DNA of 64,000 nucleotides, taken from Chloroflexota bacterium (GTDB lineage: Bacteria > Chloroflexota > Anaerolineae > Anaerolineales > UBA11579). The first letter of the stretch is position 1. Every line of letters begins with the position of its first letter. The stretch spans positions 310,001-374,000 of the forward strand of contig JABFGG010000002.1 of the NCBI GenBank assembly GCA_013112575.1, read 5' to 3'. A program made the translations under genes and the position numbers. Below are positions 26,616 through 34,479 of the stretch, one piece after another. The notes under the pieces are model-generated. The model did not search any database. It had not been told where the DNA came from and worked only from the letters and a program-made list of their open reading frames with translations.

Positions 26616-27185
26616 TTAGCGTTGTATAAGGCGGGTGAACACTACACCGTTGCCTAAGAACCAGACCAATGTAGCGGCTACGGCCAGACCCAGCAGCAGA
26701 GTATTGGGTAGGGCCAGGTCCGGGACGTAAGCAAAGACATCCGTGTTTTGAGGGACAAGATTGGTAAGCGATGCCATGAAATCGTTCCAGAAGAGACTCA
26801 ATTGGAGGCTGGTATCCTGCACCGTATTTTCGACTAGTTCATACGAGAGGGTAGGGGTGAAGATGCTGTTAAAGAGCTTCAAGAAGGGCCATGCCAGGGC
26901 CAACACTAAAACCGCAAAGACGGCCTGGCCAACCAAAGCCAATCGAATAAATGTGGGCAGGCTTTGCCTGGGGTGCAGGTTCGCCACAACCTGAGCGCTG
27001 ACATCGCCTTGATACTCCACTTCTGGTGCAGTTTCCAGTTTTGTGAACAGCTTCTGCAAACTTTCGAACTGGGCGGCCAGGGCAGGGTCGGAAGCCAGGG
27101 CGGCTTCTACCTCATGGCGTTCTTCGGCAGTCAGTTCGTCGTCGAAATAGGAGTGTAAGGTCAATTCATCGATTGCTTGCTTCAT
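26616..27185 (-). CDS. Anti-sigma factor-like membrane protein
   Basis: 189 aa. The N-terminus LTLHSYFDDELTAEERHEVEAAL is the helical anti-sigma (ZAS-like) domain, but the His-x3-Cys-x2-Cys zinc ligands are absent, so it is of the zinc-free kind. A linker is followed by a membrane helix at ~84-108 (LALVGQAVFAVLVLALAWPF) and a second near the C-terminus (LGLAVAATLVWFLGNG). It overlaps the upstream ECF sigma gene by 4 nt (ATGA), the standard coupling of a sigma factor with its inhibitor. It should hold that sigma at the membrane until a signal releases it. The signal is unknown. Confidence 0.85.
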   Translation of the reverse strand: MKQAIDELTLHSYFDDELTAEERHEVEAALASDPALAAQFESLQKLFTKLETAPEVEYQGDVSAQVVANLHPRQSLPTFIRLALVGQAVFAVLVLALAWPFLKLFNSIFTPTLSYELVENTVQDTSLQLSLFWNDFMASLTNLVPQNTDVFAYVPDLALPNTLLLGLAVAATLVWFLGNGVVFTRLIQR

Positions 27186-27724
27186 ATCTGTAGCCTCTCG
27201 GCAAGTAGTTTGCGGCCACGAAACAGGTGGCTTTTGACATCACTAATCGGTATTTCCAAAGTTGTGGCGATCTCTTTGTAACTCAGCTCCTGGAAGTGGC
27301 GCAGTTCGATGACAGTACGGTAGTTGGCCGGTAATTCCAGGATGGCGGAGCGTACCTCTTCGGCGGTCTCGGCGCTTTGCTGGGCTTTCTCCGGATTCTT
27401 GCTGGGTTTGTTCTCAGCAATATCAAATTCATCTTCCAGTTCAAAGCTCACCGGTCGCTTTTTGTTGAAGTGGTTATAGCATAAATTCGTCGCCACTCGC
27501 CGTATCCAGGGCCCAAAGGGGCGTTGCTCATCAAAGCTGCTCAGGCGCTGGTACGCGCGTAGAAAAGCCTCTTGCATGAGGTCTTCAGCATCCCGGCGCT
27601 CACCAAGCAGGCGATAACACACATTGAACACCGAGTTCTGGTAGCGGCGTACAAGCTCACCATAGGCTTCATCGTCGCCGCGGCGGGTGTCCACCACGAG
27701 CTGGCGGTCGCTGGGCTCGCTCAT
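27182..27724 (-). CDS. ECF RNA polymerase sigma factor
   Basis: 180 aa. Region 2: ELVRRYQNSVFNVCYRLLGERRDAEDLMQEAFLRAYQRL, with the -10 recognition helix PWIRRVATNLCYN after it. A charged linker (NKPSKNPEKAQQS) follows. Region 4: LPANYRTVIELRHFQELSYKEIA, then IPISDVKSHLFRGRKLL as the -35-binding helix-turn-helix. Directs RNA polymerase to a small regulon. Start overlap with the anti-sigma gene downstream. A candidate autoregulatory promoter is at 27737-27764. Confidence 0.93.
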   Translation of the reverse strand: MSEPSDRQLVVDTRRGDDEAYGELVRRYQNSVFNVCYRLLGERRDAEDLMQEAFLRAYQRLSSFDEQRPFGPWIRRVATNLCYNHFNKKRPVSFELEDEFDIAENKPSKNPEKAQQSAETAEEVRSAILELPANYRTVIELRHFQELSYKEIATTLEIPISDVKSHLFRGRKLLAERLQI

Positions 27725-27736
27725 TGTTATATAGTA

Positions 27737-27764
27737 CTACACGACTATTGTGAGAAAAGTTGCA
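27737..27764 (-). promoter_or_regulatory. Candidate ECF-type promoter of the sigma gene
   Basis: On the minus strand TGCAACTTTT (from 27764) and CGTGTAG (27743-27737) are 15 nt apart and just ahead of the start codon at 27724. An AAC-type -35 with a CGT-type -10 is typical of ECF self-control. Not tested by comparison with other sites. Confidence 0.4.
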
Positions 27765-27774
27765 GGGAAAAACC

Positions 27775-28407
27775 TCAAACTAAGCCAGCGACGCCACTCC
27801 ATAATAAGCTCACCCCAAATACAGCCAGGATTAGGGAGCTGAGGATTTGAAGGTAAGGGACCACCTTTGGACCCAGGCGCTGGGTCTGTGAAAAAAGGAA
27901 GATCAGGGCCAGGTTGCCGCCAACGAACAAGCCGTAAAAGCTGCTGAGAAAAGTAATGGCACTTATAGCGGATTGTTCCCAAGCGCTGAGCAGTAAGGGG
28001 CCATTAACCAATGACCAGAACAGGTATGGCCCAGGACTCAACCAGGCCATCAACACCGCCCAGGGCAAGCCCTTAGAGTTATCTTGCTCTTCACCAGCAT
28101 CTGACTCTTCATTGGCCGTACCACTTTTCCAAATTCCCCAGGCCAGATAAAACAGCAACCCGCTCCCCAGAATACGGATGATGTTAAGGAAAGTATCCGG
28201 GAGTTGATTTAGCACCAATAGGATGAGTGGTACTAAAGGGATATCTGCAATGATGGGGGTAAAAGCTAGGGGGATGGTGCGACGCCAATCGGCCCGCAAA
28301 GCATTGCTTAGAAATAGAGCTTGCAAGGGGCCGGGTGTGGCCGCCGCCGAAATACCTAATGCGGAACCTTGTGCCAGCCAGGGTATGAGTGTGGAGAGAG
28401 CAAGCAT
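27775..28407 (-). CDS. LysE family transporter
   Basis: 210-aa inner membrane protein with about six helices. The N-terminal segment GISAAATPGPLQALFLSNAL carries the family motif TPGP after the first helix, and helix 3/4 includes GSGLLFYLAWGIWK. LysE/RhtB proteins export amino acids or related small molecules driven by proton motive force. The substrate cannot be predicted. Same direction as the sigma gene but 50 nt upstream of it, and 27 nt after the QueA-like gene, so it may be co-transcribed with that unit. Confidence 0.85.
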   Translation of the reverse strand: MLALSTLIPWLAQGSALGISAAATPGPLQALFLSNALRADWRRTIPLAFTPIIADIPLVPLILLVLNQLPDTFLNIIRILGSGLLFYLAWGIWKSGTANEESDAGEEQDNSKGLPWAVLMAWLSPGPYLFWSLVNGPLLLSAWEQSAISAITFLSSFYGLFVGGNLALIFLFSQTQRLGPKVVPYLQILSSLILAVFGVSLLWSGVAGLV

Positions 28408-28434
28408 GCGCCCAAGTTTATCAGTTAGTGAAGC

Positions 28435-29538
28435 TCATGGGAGGATAAGATGAAGATCGCCAAATTCATGCCACAAGTATTTTTGCTCTAATGCCTGGCT
28501 ATAGCTTCGTTCCAAGTGCTCAGGACTTGCCAACGCTTCCAGCATGGCGAGATGGCTGGCCTGGGGTTCGTGAAATCCTGTCAGGAGGGCGATTACTGAG
28601 CGAATACCAGAGGCCGGAGAAATCACCAGATCCGTCCAGCCTTTGCGGGGCCGGGTGATGCTGTGTTGATCGGTTTGGGTCTCGAGGGCGCGTACCACCG
28701 TTGTTCCCACGGCTACGATACGATTGCCACGCACACGGGCAGCATTGACCGTCTCAGCAGTAATTGGTGGAACCTCAAAATATTCTTCGTAAGGAGCTTC
28801 GTGCCCTTCGAGGCTGGCTACACCTGTATGTAGTATCACCGGCACGACAACTATACCTTTCGCCACTAACTGTGTGATGATCTCGGGTGTAAAAGCCCTG
28901 CCCGCTGAGGGCATTTCAGCGCTGCCTATTTGGTTGGCGTAAACCGTCTGATAGTAATCTGTTTCCCACTCTTCTGGCACGTAGTTGTAGCGAATAGGTT
29001 TGCCAAAGTTCTGCATAAAATCTTCGACGCTCGAAGAAAGGTCAAATTCTCCCCGCCAAAGTCGTGCCTGCCCTTCGTGACTATGTGGCTCTAGAAGCTG
29101 AACGCTTCCGCCATTTGGAAAAGCGACCACTTCTCCAACTCGGGCATCCAGCAGCGGTTGGGTACTGTGGCCATCCACGCGACGCAACTCTACTACCCAT
29201 TCTCCGGTAGGCAACTGTGTCGATATGTGTAATTGGATGCGCTCACCATCAGGGCGTTTAGCCTCAAGGGAGGCTTTGCGGGTGCCGGAAGTGTTGATGA
29301 CAATCACATCACCAGCTTCGAGATAATCCGGGATTTGTTTGAATTGTGTGTGTTCTATGCCGTCGTCCTGATAATGCGAAACCATCAAGCGCACGTCATC
29401 GCGCCCCTGCCCGCGAAGCTCTGGCGGCTCACTGGCTTCAAGCTCTGGCGGCAACTTGAAGGCTGTATGGCCAGGATGGCTATATTTAGCAAGTGGTTTT
29501 TTTGCCGGAAGCATGTCGACAGTACTGAGGTTGTTCAT
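28435..29538 (-). CDS. queA: S-adenosylmethionine:tRNA ribosyltransferase-isomerase (QueA family)
   Basis: 367 aa. QueA transfers and isomerises the ribosyl part of SAM onto preQ1 in tRNA to give epoxyqueuosine. Landmarks: RDDVRLMV near residue 45 (the RDxSRLM motif), GDVIVINTSGTRKASL (LVxNxTRVxPARL counterpart), YNYVPEEWETDYYQTVYAN (the YQTVYA signature), AMPSAGRAFTPE (AGLHFT counterpart, with RAFT) and VGTTVVRALET. Several motif positions deviate (GTRKAS instead of TRVIPAR, AGRAFT instead of AGLHFT), so it may be a divergent QueA-like protein with another substrate. The start at 29538 overlaps the SDR stop by 4 nt; a longer frame up to 29712 lies within that gene and is not used. Confidence 0.82.
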   Translation of the reverse strand: MNNLSTVDMLPAKKPLAKYSHPGHTAFKLPPELEASEPPELRGQGRDDVRLMVSHYQDDGIEHTQFKQIPDYLEAGDVIVINTSGTRKASLEAKRPDGERIQLHISTQLPTGEWVVELRRVDGHSTQPLLDARVGEVVAFPNGGSVQLLEPHSHEGQARLWRGEFDLSSSVEDFMQNFGKPIRYNYVPEEWETDYYQTVYANQIGSAEMPSAGRAFTPEIITQLVAKGIVVVPVILHTGVASLEGHEAPYEEYFEVPPITAETVNAARVRGNRIVAVGTTVVRALETQTDQHSITRPRKGWTDLVISPASGIRSVIALLTGFHEPQASHLAMLEALASPEHLERSYSQALEQKYLWHEFGDLHLILP

Positions 29539-30236
29539 TTCAAAGTCGCCTCGATGATCTCTTTGGCGACATAGCGCCCGCTGGGTGGCGGGTTTTCCAG
29601 CAAGGCCAAGAGGCCGGGGACACTGTCTTCTGGTTCTGGGCGGTCGCGGATGTCTTCGCCGGGAAAAGCTTCCTGATGCATCTGGGTGCGCATGTCGCCA
29701 GGGTCTACCCAAAAAATATGCCAGTCGGGTTGTTCAGTGACCAGTACGGCTGAAAGATGCTCAAGGGCTGCTTTGCTGGAACCGTAACCACCCCAGCCGG
29801 GATAGGCTTCTGCACCGGCATCACTGCTGATGTTGATGATACGAGGATGGGGCCTGAAGTGTTCTTGAACAGCCTGTAGCAGCCCCAAAGGTGCAAGCAC
29901 ATTGATGTGATAAACGTCTGCCAGGATGTCGATGGGGTAATCGATCAGGTTGGGTTGGGGGCTGGGGCCAAGGATGCCGGCATTGTTGACCAATGCATCC
30001 AGGCCACCCAGTTCTTTGGCAGCATATGCCAGGCGTTTGCGGTGCATCTTTTCAGATACATCCCCGGGAATGGCGATGACTTTGGTGTGCTGTATGAGTT
30101 CGTCGTGGACTTCTTCCAGGGCTTCCACGCCGCGGGCATCAATAATCAGTTGCCAGCCCTTGTGGGCCAAAGCGCGGGCCAAAGCTAACCCAAGACCCCG
30201 GCTGGCCCCAGTAATGAGAGCATTTTGAGTTGTCAT
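29535..30236 (-). CDS. Short-chain dehydrogenase/reductase
   Basis: 233-aa classical SDR. The nucleotide-binding motif TGASRGLGLALA is at residue ~9, NNAG at ~86, the catalytic Ser in INISSDAG and the Tyr/Lys in YGSSKAA. Uses NAD(P)H to reduce or oxidise an alcohol/ketone; the substrate is unknown. The C-terminal region PGDMRTQMHQEAFPGEDIRDRPEPE is typical of a bacterial subgroup often encoded next to a QueA-like gene, as here, with a 4-nt ATGA overlap. The two are thus probably functionally linked, which fits a modified QueA substrate. First gene of its transcript, divergent distance to the cupin gene about 130 nt. Confidence 0.9.
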   Translation of the reverse strand: MTTQNALITGASRGLGLALARALAHKGWQLIIDARGVEALEEVHDELIQHTKVIAIPGDVSEKMHRKRLAYAAKELGGLDALVNNAGILGPSPQPNLIDYPIDILADVYHINVLAPLGLLQAVQEHFRPHPRIINISSDAGAEAYPGWGGYGSSKAALEHLSAVLVTEQPDWHIFWVDPGDMRTQMHQEAFPGEDIRDRPEPEDSVPGLLALLENPPPSGRYVAKEIIEATLK

Positions 30237-30311
30237 AATAAATCTCCAATCTTTTGTTGTACTCAGATTGTAGAAAATGCATTTTGTTTTGAAATTGTCC
30301 CTGAGGCTAGA

Positions 30312-30347
30312 AGATTAAAAAGAAAAGGGACAGCCTCTGGCTGTCCC
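30312..30347 (-). terminator. Intrinsic terminator of the cupin gene
   Basis: GGGACAGCC (30327-30335) and GGCTGTCCC (30339-30347) are perfect 9-nt arms with a 3-nt loop. On the minus strand the stem is followed by TTTTCTTTTTAATC. Confidence 0.85.
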
Positions 30348-30369
30348 GAAGTACAGGGTAGAAATCAAT

Positions 30370-30729
30370 TTAAAGCCACTCGGCTTCTTTGCTCCGTTCG
30401 CTGTCTTTTTCGCTGCCTGTGTTGGTTGTGGTCTTGGGTTCGATCAACACAAGGTGAACCTCTTCTTCGGCAACCGGTTTGTGTTCCACACTTTTGGGAA
30501 CAATAATGAATTCCCCTTCGTTGACCCATTCGTCCTTGTCGCGGAATTTCATCAACAGGCGGCCTTTGACCACCAGAAAAAGTTCGTCCTCGTCGTCGTG
30601 ATGGTGCCAGATGAATTCGCCCTGGAGTTTGGCGAGTTTGACGTGAGAATCATTTAACTCACCAATGATCTTGGGGGACCAGTGTTCATCAAACAAAGAG
30701 AATTTGTTTGCCAGGTTGATGGCATTCAT
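30370..30729 (-). CDS. Cupin domain protein
   Basis: 119 aa, a single small beta-barrel. The metal site is seen as FIWHHHDDEDELFLVVKG (two or three His plus Glu) and the second cupin motif as VPKSVEHKPVA. Such proteins bind a metal and may act as isomerases, dioxygenases or sensors; the family is widespread and not functionally settled. A charged, disordered C-terminal tail (TNTGSEKDSERSKEAEWL) follows. Single-gene unit with its own terminator. Confidence 0.88.
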   Translation of the reverse strand: MNAINLANKFSLFDEHWSPKIIGELNDSHVKLAKLQGEFIWHHHDDEDELFLVVKGRLLMKFRDKDEWVNEGEFIIVPKSVEHKPVAEEEVHLVLIEPKTTTNTGSEKDSERSKEAEWL

Positions 30730-30758
30730 TTGAAACTCCTAGACCTTCTGAAATAATT

Positions 30759-30784
30759 AAGGGACGCAGCACGCTGCGCCCCTA
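30759..30784. repeat. REP-like inverted repeat (GGGACGCAGC ... GCTGCGCCCC)
   Basis: GGGACGCAGC (30761-30770) and GCTGCGCCCC (30773-30782) are inverted with one mismatch and a 2-nt centre, followed by TAC. The motif ending CGCCCCTAC resembles dispersed palindromes in many environmental genomes and the arm at 230-241 in this window. Confidence 0.5.
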
Positions 30785-30810
30785 CACGAATCTAAGACAT
30801 TTATACCCGA

Positions 30811-31665
30811 TTAATTGGACATGACTTCCATCGGCACGGTAGCCACGCCGACAATGCCGGGACCGGTGTGCACACCTAGAACGGGGGAAATGCGCAGGAC
30901 TTCCATCTTATCAATTTGTAACTTGTCCTGAATCATATTGGCGAGTATGTCAGCTTTTTCAGAGAACTGTCCATGCAGGACGGTGACCCACATGGGTTGC
31001 TGTGTACCATACGTTTCAGTCAGATGGGCCACGATCCTGCTCATGGCTTTGCGCAGCGTGCGGTCTTTGCCAACTGTGGAGTATTTGCCGTCAGCTTTAT
31101 CGACTTTGATAACGGGTTTGAGGTTGAGCAATGCCCCAGCCATAGCCTGTACGCGTCCAATACGCCCACCGCGTTGCAGGTATTCGAGGGTTTCCAGGGT
31201 ATAGACCACTTCGGTGGCACCTCGGATGTTTTTTAAGTGTTCGATGATTTTATCTTTAGCCACACCTGCTTTGGCAGCTTGGGCTGCATATAAGACCTGA
31301 AAACGTTCGCCGCCGGAGAGGGTCATGGTATCGACGATCTCGATGGGAGCACTGGATTGTTCGGCAGCGATGCGGGCGGCATCGATCGTGCCACTCAGGC
31401 CAGAGGAAATGTGCAAGGAAAGGATGTCCTCATCTGGTCCGGCAGTCTGTTCGTAGATTTCGCTGAACATGCCGGGAGAGGGCATGGCAGTTGTTGGAAC
31501 ATCAGGGACCATGCCCTTCAGCCGGTCATAAAAATCATCGGGGGTGATGTCTTCGGCGCTGACTTCACCTTCAGGGAATTGTATGAATTGGGGAGCAATG
31601 GTTACATCTAAATCTTGGACGTCCTGGGGAGGTAAGTCTGCGGCGCTATCGGTTACGATCTTCAT
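30811..31665 (-). CDS. DegV family fatty-acid-binding protein
   Basis: 284 aa. Opens with MKIVTDSAADLP, the DegV start in which the serine contacts the fatty acid carboxylate. The body has TTAMPSPGMFSEIYE, SLHISSGLSGTIDAA and VYTLETLEYLQRGGRIG, all standard family landmarks, and ends with VLGVHTGPGIVGVATV. DegV/FakB-type proteins carry fatty acids for phosphorylation by FakA, or act in lipid handling. No FakA partner is seen nearby. Monocistronic by spacing (80 nt from the two-component genes). Confidence 0.93.
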   Translation of the reverse strand: MKIVTDSAADLPPQDVQDLDVTIAPQFIQFPEGEVSAEDITPDDFYDRLKGMVPDVPTTAMPSPGMFSEIYEQTAGPDEDILSLHISSGLSGTIDAARIAAEQSSAPIEIVDTMTLSGGERFQVLYAAQAAKAGVAKDKIIEHLKNIRGATEVVYTLETLEYLQRGGRIGRVQAMAGALLNLKPVIKVDKADGKYSTVGKDRTLRKAMSRIVAHLTETYGTQQPMWVTVLHGQFSEKADILANMIQDKLQIDKMEVLRISPVLGVHTGPGIVGVATVPMEVMSN

Positions 31666-31747
31666 GGAGGGACTCCTTAGTATTTTTATTCACAATACCT
31701 ATACGGCCCTCAAGGGATAGTGAATGCCTACTAAATTGATAGTTTTG

Positions 31748-32398
31748 CTACTGTAGCTTAACCAGCCCTTGCTGGGCGGCGATGGTAACGGCCTCTGTGC
31801 GGTTGCCAGCGTTGAGTTTCCCCAGGATGGAGCTGACGTGAAATTTAACGGTACGCTCGCTGATGAAGAGTTTGGCGGCGATCTCTTTGTTAGGTTGACC
31901 TTGTGCCAACAGGTGCATGACTTCCATTTCACGCTCGGTGAGTGCTTCTGGGCTGACGTTGTGCTCACCACGCTGGGCACTCATGTGCTGCATGAGCTTG
32001 GAGGCGACTACGGGCTGCAACAATGACTCGCCTTTTTGCACAACACGAATGGCGTTAAATAGCTCATCACGCGGTGCGCCTTTTAACAAATAGCCTTTGG
32101 CGCCAGCTTCAACGGCAGCTACGATGCGTTCATCGGTATCGAAGGCAGTGAAGACAATGGCGCGTACATCGGGATGTGTACCCGCCAATTGTTTTAGTGT
32201 CTCGACACCATCCATTTCCGGCATTTCGAGATCGAGCAAGACCACATCGGTCTGGCGTGTTCTTAGCAAGTTGAGCACCTCAACGCCGTTGCTGGCCTGG
32301 CCGGTGATCTCAAATTGCTCCTCAGTGCCCAGAACGGCCACGAGTCCGTCTCGCACGATAGGATGGTCGTCAGCTACAAGTATGCGTATTGTGTCCAT
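31748..32398 (-). CDS. NarL/FixJ-type response regulator
   Basis: 216 aa starting MDTIRILVADDHPIVRDGL at 32398; the longer frame to 32563 runs into the kinase gene and is spurious. The receiver domain has the acidic pocket (ADDHP), the phosphoacceptor in VVLLDLEMPEMDG, and Lys in YLLKGAPRDEL. A LuxR-type helix-turn-helix follows: LTEREMEVMHLLAQGQPNKEIAAKLFISERTVKFHVSSIL. Controls transcription on phosphorylation by the kinase encoded one nt upstream. Regulon unknown. Confidence 0.95.
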   Translation of the reverse strand: MDTIRILVADDHPIVRDGLVAVLGTEEQFEITGQASNGVEVLNLLRTRQTDVVLLDLEMPEMDGVETLKQLAGTHPDVRAIVFTAFDTDERIVAAVEAGAKGYLLKGAPRDELFNAIRVVQKGESLLQPVVASKLMQHMSAQRGEHNVSPEALTEREMEVMHLLAQGQPNKEIAAKLFISERTVKFHVSSILGKLNAGNRTEAVTIAAQQGLVKLQ

Positions 32399-32399
32399 A

Positions 32400-33554
32400 T
32401 CAGCTTTCCAGGGGCAGGTTGACTTCGAGGCGGGTGCCTTCGCCGGGGGTGGTTTGGATATCAAGCGTGCCGCCCAAGAGTTTTGTACGTTCGTTGAGGC
32501 CGATGAGGCCGTAGCTGGTCTCAGGTACAGTCTCCATTTCGAAACCAACCCCATCATCTGCAACGATCAGCATCACGCGGTCAGGTTTGATCTTCAAGAC
32601 CATTTGGATTGAATTGGCCTGGGCATGTTCCAGGGCGTTATTGAGCGCTTCCTGGGCAATGCGGTATAAGCCGGACTCGACACGTGTAGGGAGCGGATGG
32701 TTTGCGCCAATGCTGGTGAACTTGATCTCTGAAGCACCATTTTGTTCCAGGTTGTGTTTCAAATCTTTGAGTGCCTCAGCTAATGAGCGGTTTTCAAGCG
32801 GGGCAGCGCGCAGATCTAAAACAGAACGACGTGCTTCTTCGAGGTTGGTGCGACTTAATTCCAGGGCACTATCAATGGCCCCTTGAGCAGCGTCGGGTTT
32901 GCTTTCAAGCAAGGCCTGAGCTGTCTCTAATTGAAGGGTAATGGCGGAAAACCCTTGCGCCAGCGTGTCATGGATCTCACGCGCCAGGCGGTTGCGTTCC
33001 TCGGCGGCCCCGAATTCTGTGCTTTGCCCGAACAAGCGGGCCCGCTCAATGGCAATGCCCAACATGTCGCCCACTGTATAAAGCAATTGCAGATCGTCTT
33101 CGGAGAGTCGTGTCCAATCAGCACTGGCGACGTTGATTAAGCCGACCTTTTTGCCATGTGCATAGATGGGTACGCTGGAGTGGTATCGCAGGCCGTCCGT
33201 ACCATCCACTAACCCGGACAAGCGGCTGCAGGTGATAACGTTGACATTGGCGGCATCGTCCAGATCACCGGCGTGATAGGTGTCCAGGCAGTAACAGCCT
33301 CCCTCCATTTTGTGAGGGTTTTCCCGCAAGGCAGGCGGCAAATTCTGTGAGGCGGCCAGGTAGGACTCGTTAGTTTCCTCATGCAGCAAGAATATCCACC
33401 CGGTGGTCAGGTCAAAAAGCTCAACGACCTGAACCAGTGTATTGTGCAGGGCCTGGCCTAAATCCACTTCAGCATTTAAGGACTGGGCAATGGCGTTAAG
33501 AATAGCCAGTTCGCGGTTGCGCTTTTCCAGGATATGGATGTGATCTGAGCCCAT
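32400..33554 (-). CDS. GAF-domain sensor histidine kinase (HisKA_3 / HATPase)
   Basis: 384 aa, cytoplasmic. N-terminal coiled segment (HIHILEKRNRELAILN), then a GAF domain over about residues 20-170 containing GGCYCLDTYHAG, whose two adjacent cysteines could bind a cofactor or sense redox. The HisKA_3 dimer domain has the phospho-His in LAREIHDTLAQGFSAI, and the ATPase lid shows LYRIAQEALNNALEHA and VADDGVGFE. NarX/LiaS-like kinases of this kind pair with NarL-type regulators, and such a gene follows after one nucleotide. The CYC of the GAF domain makes redox or Fe-S sensing plausible; not proven. Confidence 0.93.
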   Translation of the reverse strand: MGSDHIHILEKRNRELAILNAIAQSLNAEVDLGQALHNTLVQVVELFDLTTGWIFLLHEETNESYLAASQNLPPALRENPHKMEGGCYCLDTYHAGDLDDAANVNVITCSRLSGLVDGTDGLRYHSSVPIYAHGKKVGLINVASADWTRLSEDDLQLLYTVGDMLGIAIERARLFGQSTEFGAAEERNRLAREIHDTLAQGFSAITLQLETAQALLESKPDAAQGAIDSALELSRTNLEEARRSVLDLRAAPLENRSLAEALKDLKHNLEQNGASEIKFTSIGANHPLPTRVESGLYRIAQEALNNALEHAQANSIQMVLKIKPDRVMLIVADDGVGFEMETVPETSYGLIGLNERTKLLGGTLDIQTTPGEGTRLEVNLPLES

Positions 33555-33619
33555 GTGTTAATTATAGCGGCTTCGAATTCTACCGGGACTGGTCGATGGG
33601 ACAGTAAGCAGAAGGAGGG

Positions 33620-34018
33620 TTATGGATTATCGATCATCGCCATAACTTCGATCTCTACATTACAACCTTCTATAATCGTATCGCTGATCTCGACCACAGC
33701 ACTGGCGGGGCGTGCCTTCTCAAAATATTGGTTGCGCACATCTGATACTTCTTTGTATCTACTCGCGTCCGTAATGAAAACCAACGCTTTAACCACGTCC
33801 TCCAGGGTGGCGCCAGAGGCTTCCAGCACTGTACTGATGCGTTCAAAGATAAAGTGGGTTTGAGCAGTGAAGTCGCCCGGGGCAAATGGTGAGCTATCTT
33901 CATTGATGGCCAGTTGCCCGGCTACGAGGACCATGGTCTTTACGCCCAGGTCGATCTTGATGCCTTGGGAATAGTGGCCAAAAGCACCGAAACTGAAGGG
34001 GTTTATGCGTTCGATCAT
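33620..34018 (-). CDS. RidA (YjgF/YER057c/UK114) family protein
   Basis: 132 aa trimer-forming fold. The N-terminus RINPFSFGAFGHYSQGIKID and the segment VLVAGQLAINED are family hallmarks, as is LEASGATLEDVVKALVFITD. Canonical RidA deaminates enamine/imine intermediates using an Arg in a PARS-type motif; here that stretch reads KARPASAVVEI, so the catalytic Arg is replaced by Ser. It therefore belongs to a Rid subfamily whose deaminase activity is doubtful. Monocistronic. Confidence 0.88.
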   Translation of the reverse strand: MIERINPFSFGAFGHYSQGIKIDLGVKTMVLVAGQLAINEDSSPFAPGDFTAQTHFIFERISTVLEASGATLEDVVKALVFITDASRYKEVSDVRNQYFEKARPASAVVEISDTIIEGCNVEIEVMAMIDNP

Positions 34019-34052
34019 TGTGTCTCCTCATATGCGTTGTGGTTTATCTAAT

Positions 34053-34078
34053 AAAAAACGCACTCGAAAAAGTGCGTT
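34053..34078 (-). terminator. Intrinsic terminator after the Mth938-like gene
   Basis: AACGCACT (34057-34064) and AGTGCGTT (34071-34078) form an 8-bp stem with a 6-nt loop. On the minus strand the stem is followed by TTTTATT. Confidence 0.8.
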
Positions 34079-34101
34079 CTTTGTAGGTGGTTGTGACTGC
34101 T

Positions 34102-34473
34102 TTAGCAAGTCGAGTGAACGAGTGCTCCAACGGCCCGGTTCTCTGTAAGCTCGTTGTAAAGAGTCACTGCCTCCTCGGTTTGCAAAACGTGGGCTTCGAC
34201 ATTGTTGGATGCCAGTAGTGTAAGCGTCTCTGCCATTGTATGAAGTTGCTCGTCGATGCCTTTCGACAGGATCACGACATCAGTGCCATGGTCTATCAGT
34301 TCCTGGACGTCGGCAGGCTGGATACCGGGTTGGTGGCGTGTGCCTGTCTCGCTCCAATCCCATTCGCGGGCTCCGTCTGGGAAAAGCTTAGCATCTTTGA
34401 AGGGCGTCTCAAAGCCTTCGATTTCAAGACGCCCCCAGGAAAGATGCGTGATCTTAGGAGATTGTTTAGCCAC
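34102..34473 (-). CDS. Mth938-like (DUF498) domain protein
   Basis: 123 aa. Sequence shows ITHLSWGRLEIEG, the segment KDAKLFPDGAREWDW, HQPGIQPADVQELID and TDVVILSKGIDEQLH, then TEEAVTLYNELTENRAVGALVHSTC at the C-terminus. This is the small alpha/beta fold found in the archaeal Mth938 and human AAMDC. Function not established. It follows the inositol-phosphate synthase gene by 6 nt in the same direction, so they share a transcript and may be functionally linked. Confidence 0.88.
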   Translation of the reverse strand: MAKQSPKITHLSWGRLEIEGFETPFKDAKLFPDGAREWDWSETGTRHQPGIQPADVQELIDHGTDVVILSKGIDEQLHTMAETLTLLASNNVEAHVLQTEEAVTLYNELTENRAVGALVHSTC

Positions 34474-34479
34474 GTGCGT

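Noticed and set aside
28435..29712. QueA-like start at 29712
   Set aside because: The extension is antisense-like sequence within the SDR gene; ATG 29538 has the usual 4-nt overlap with that gene's stop.
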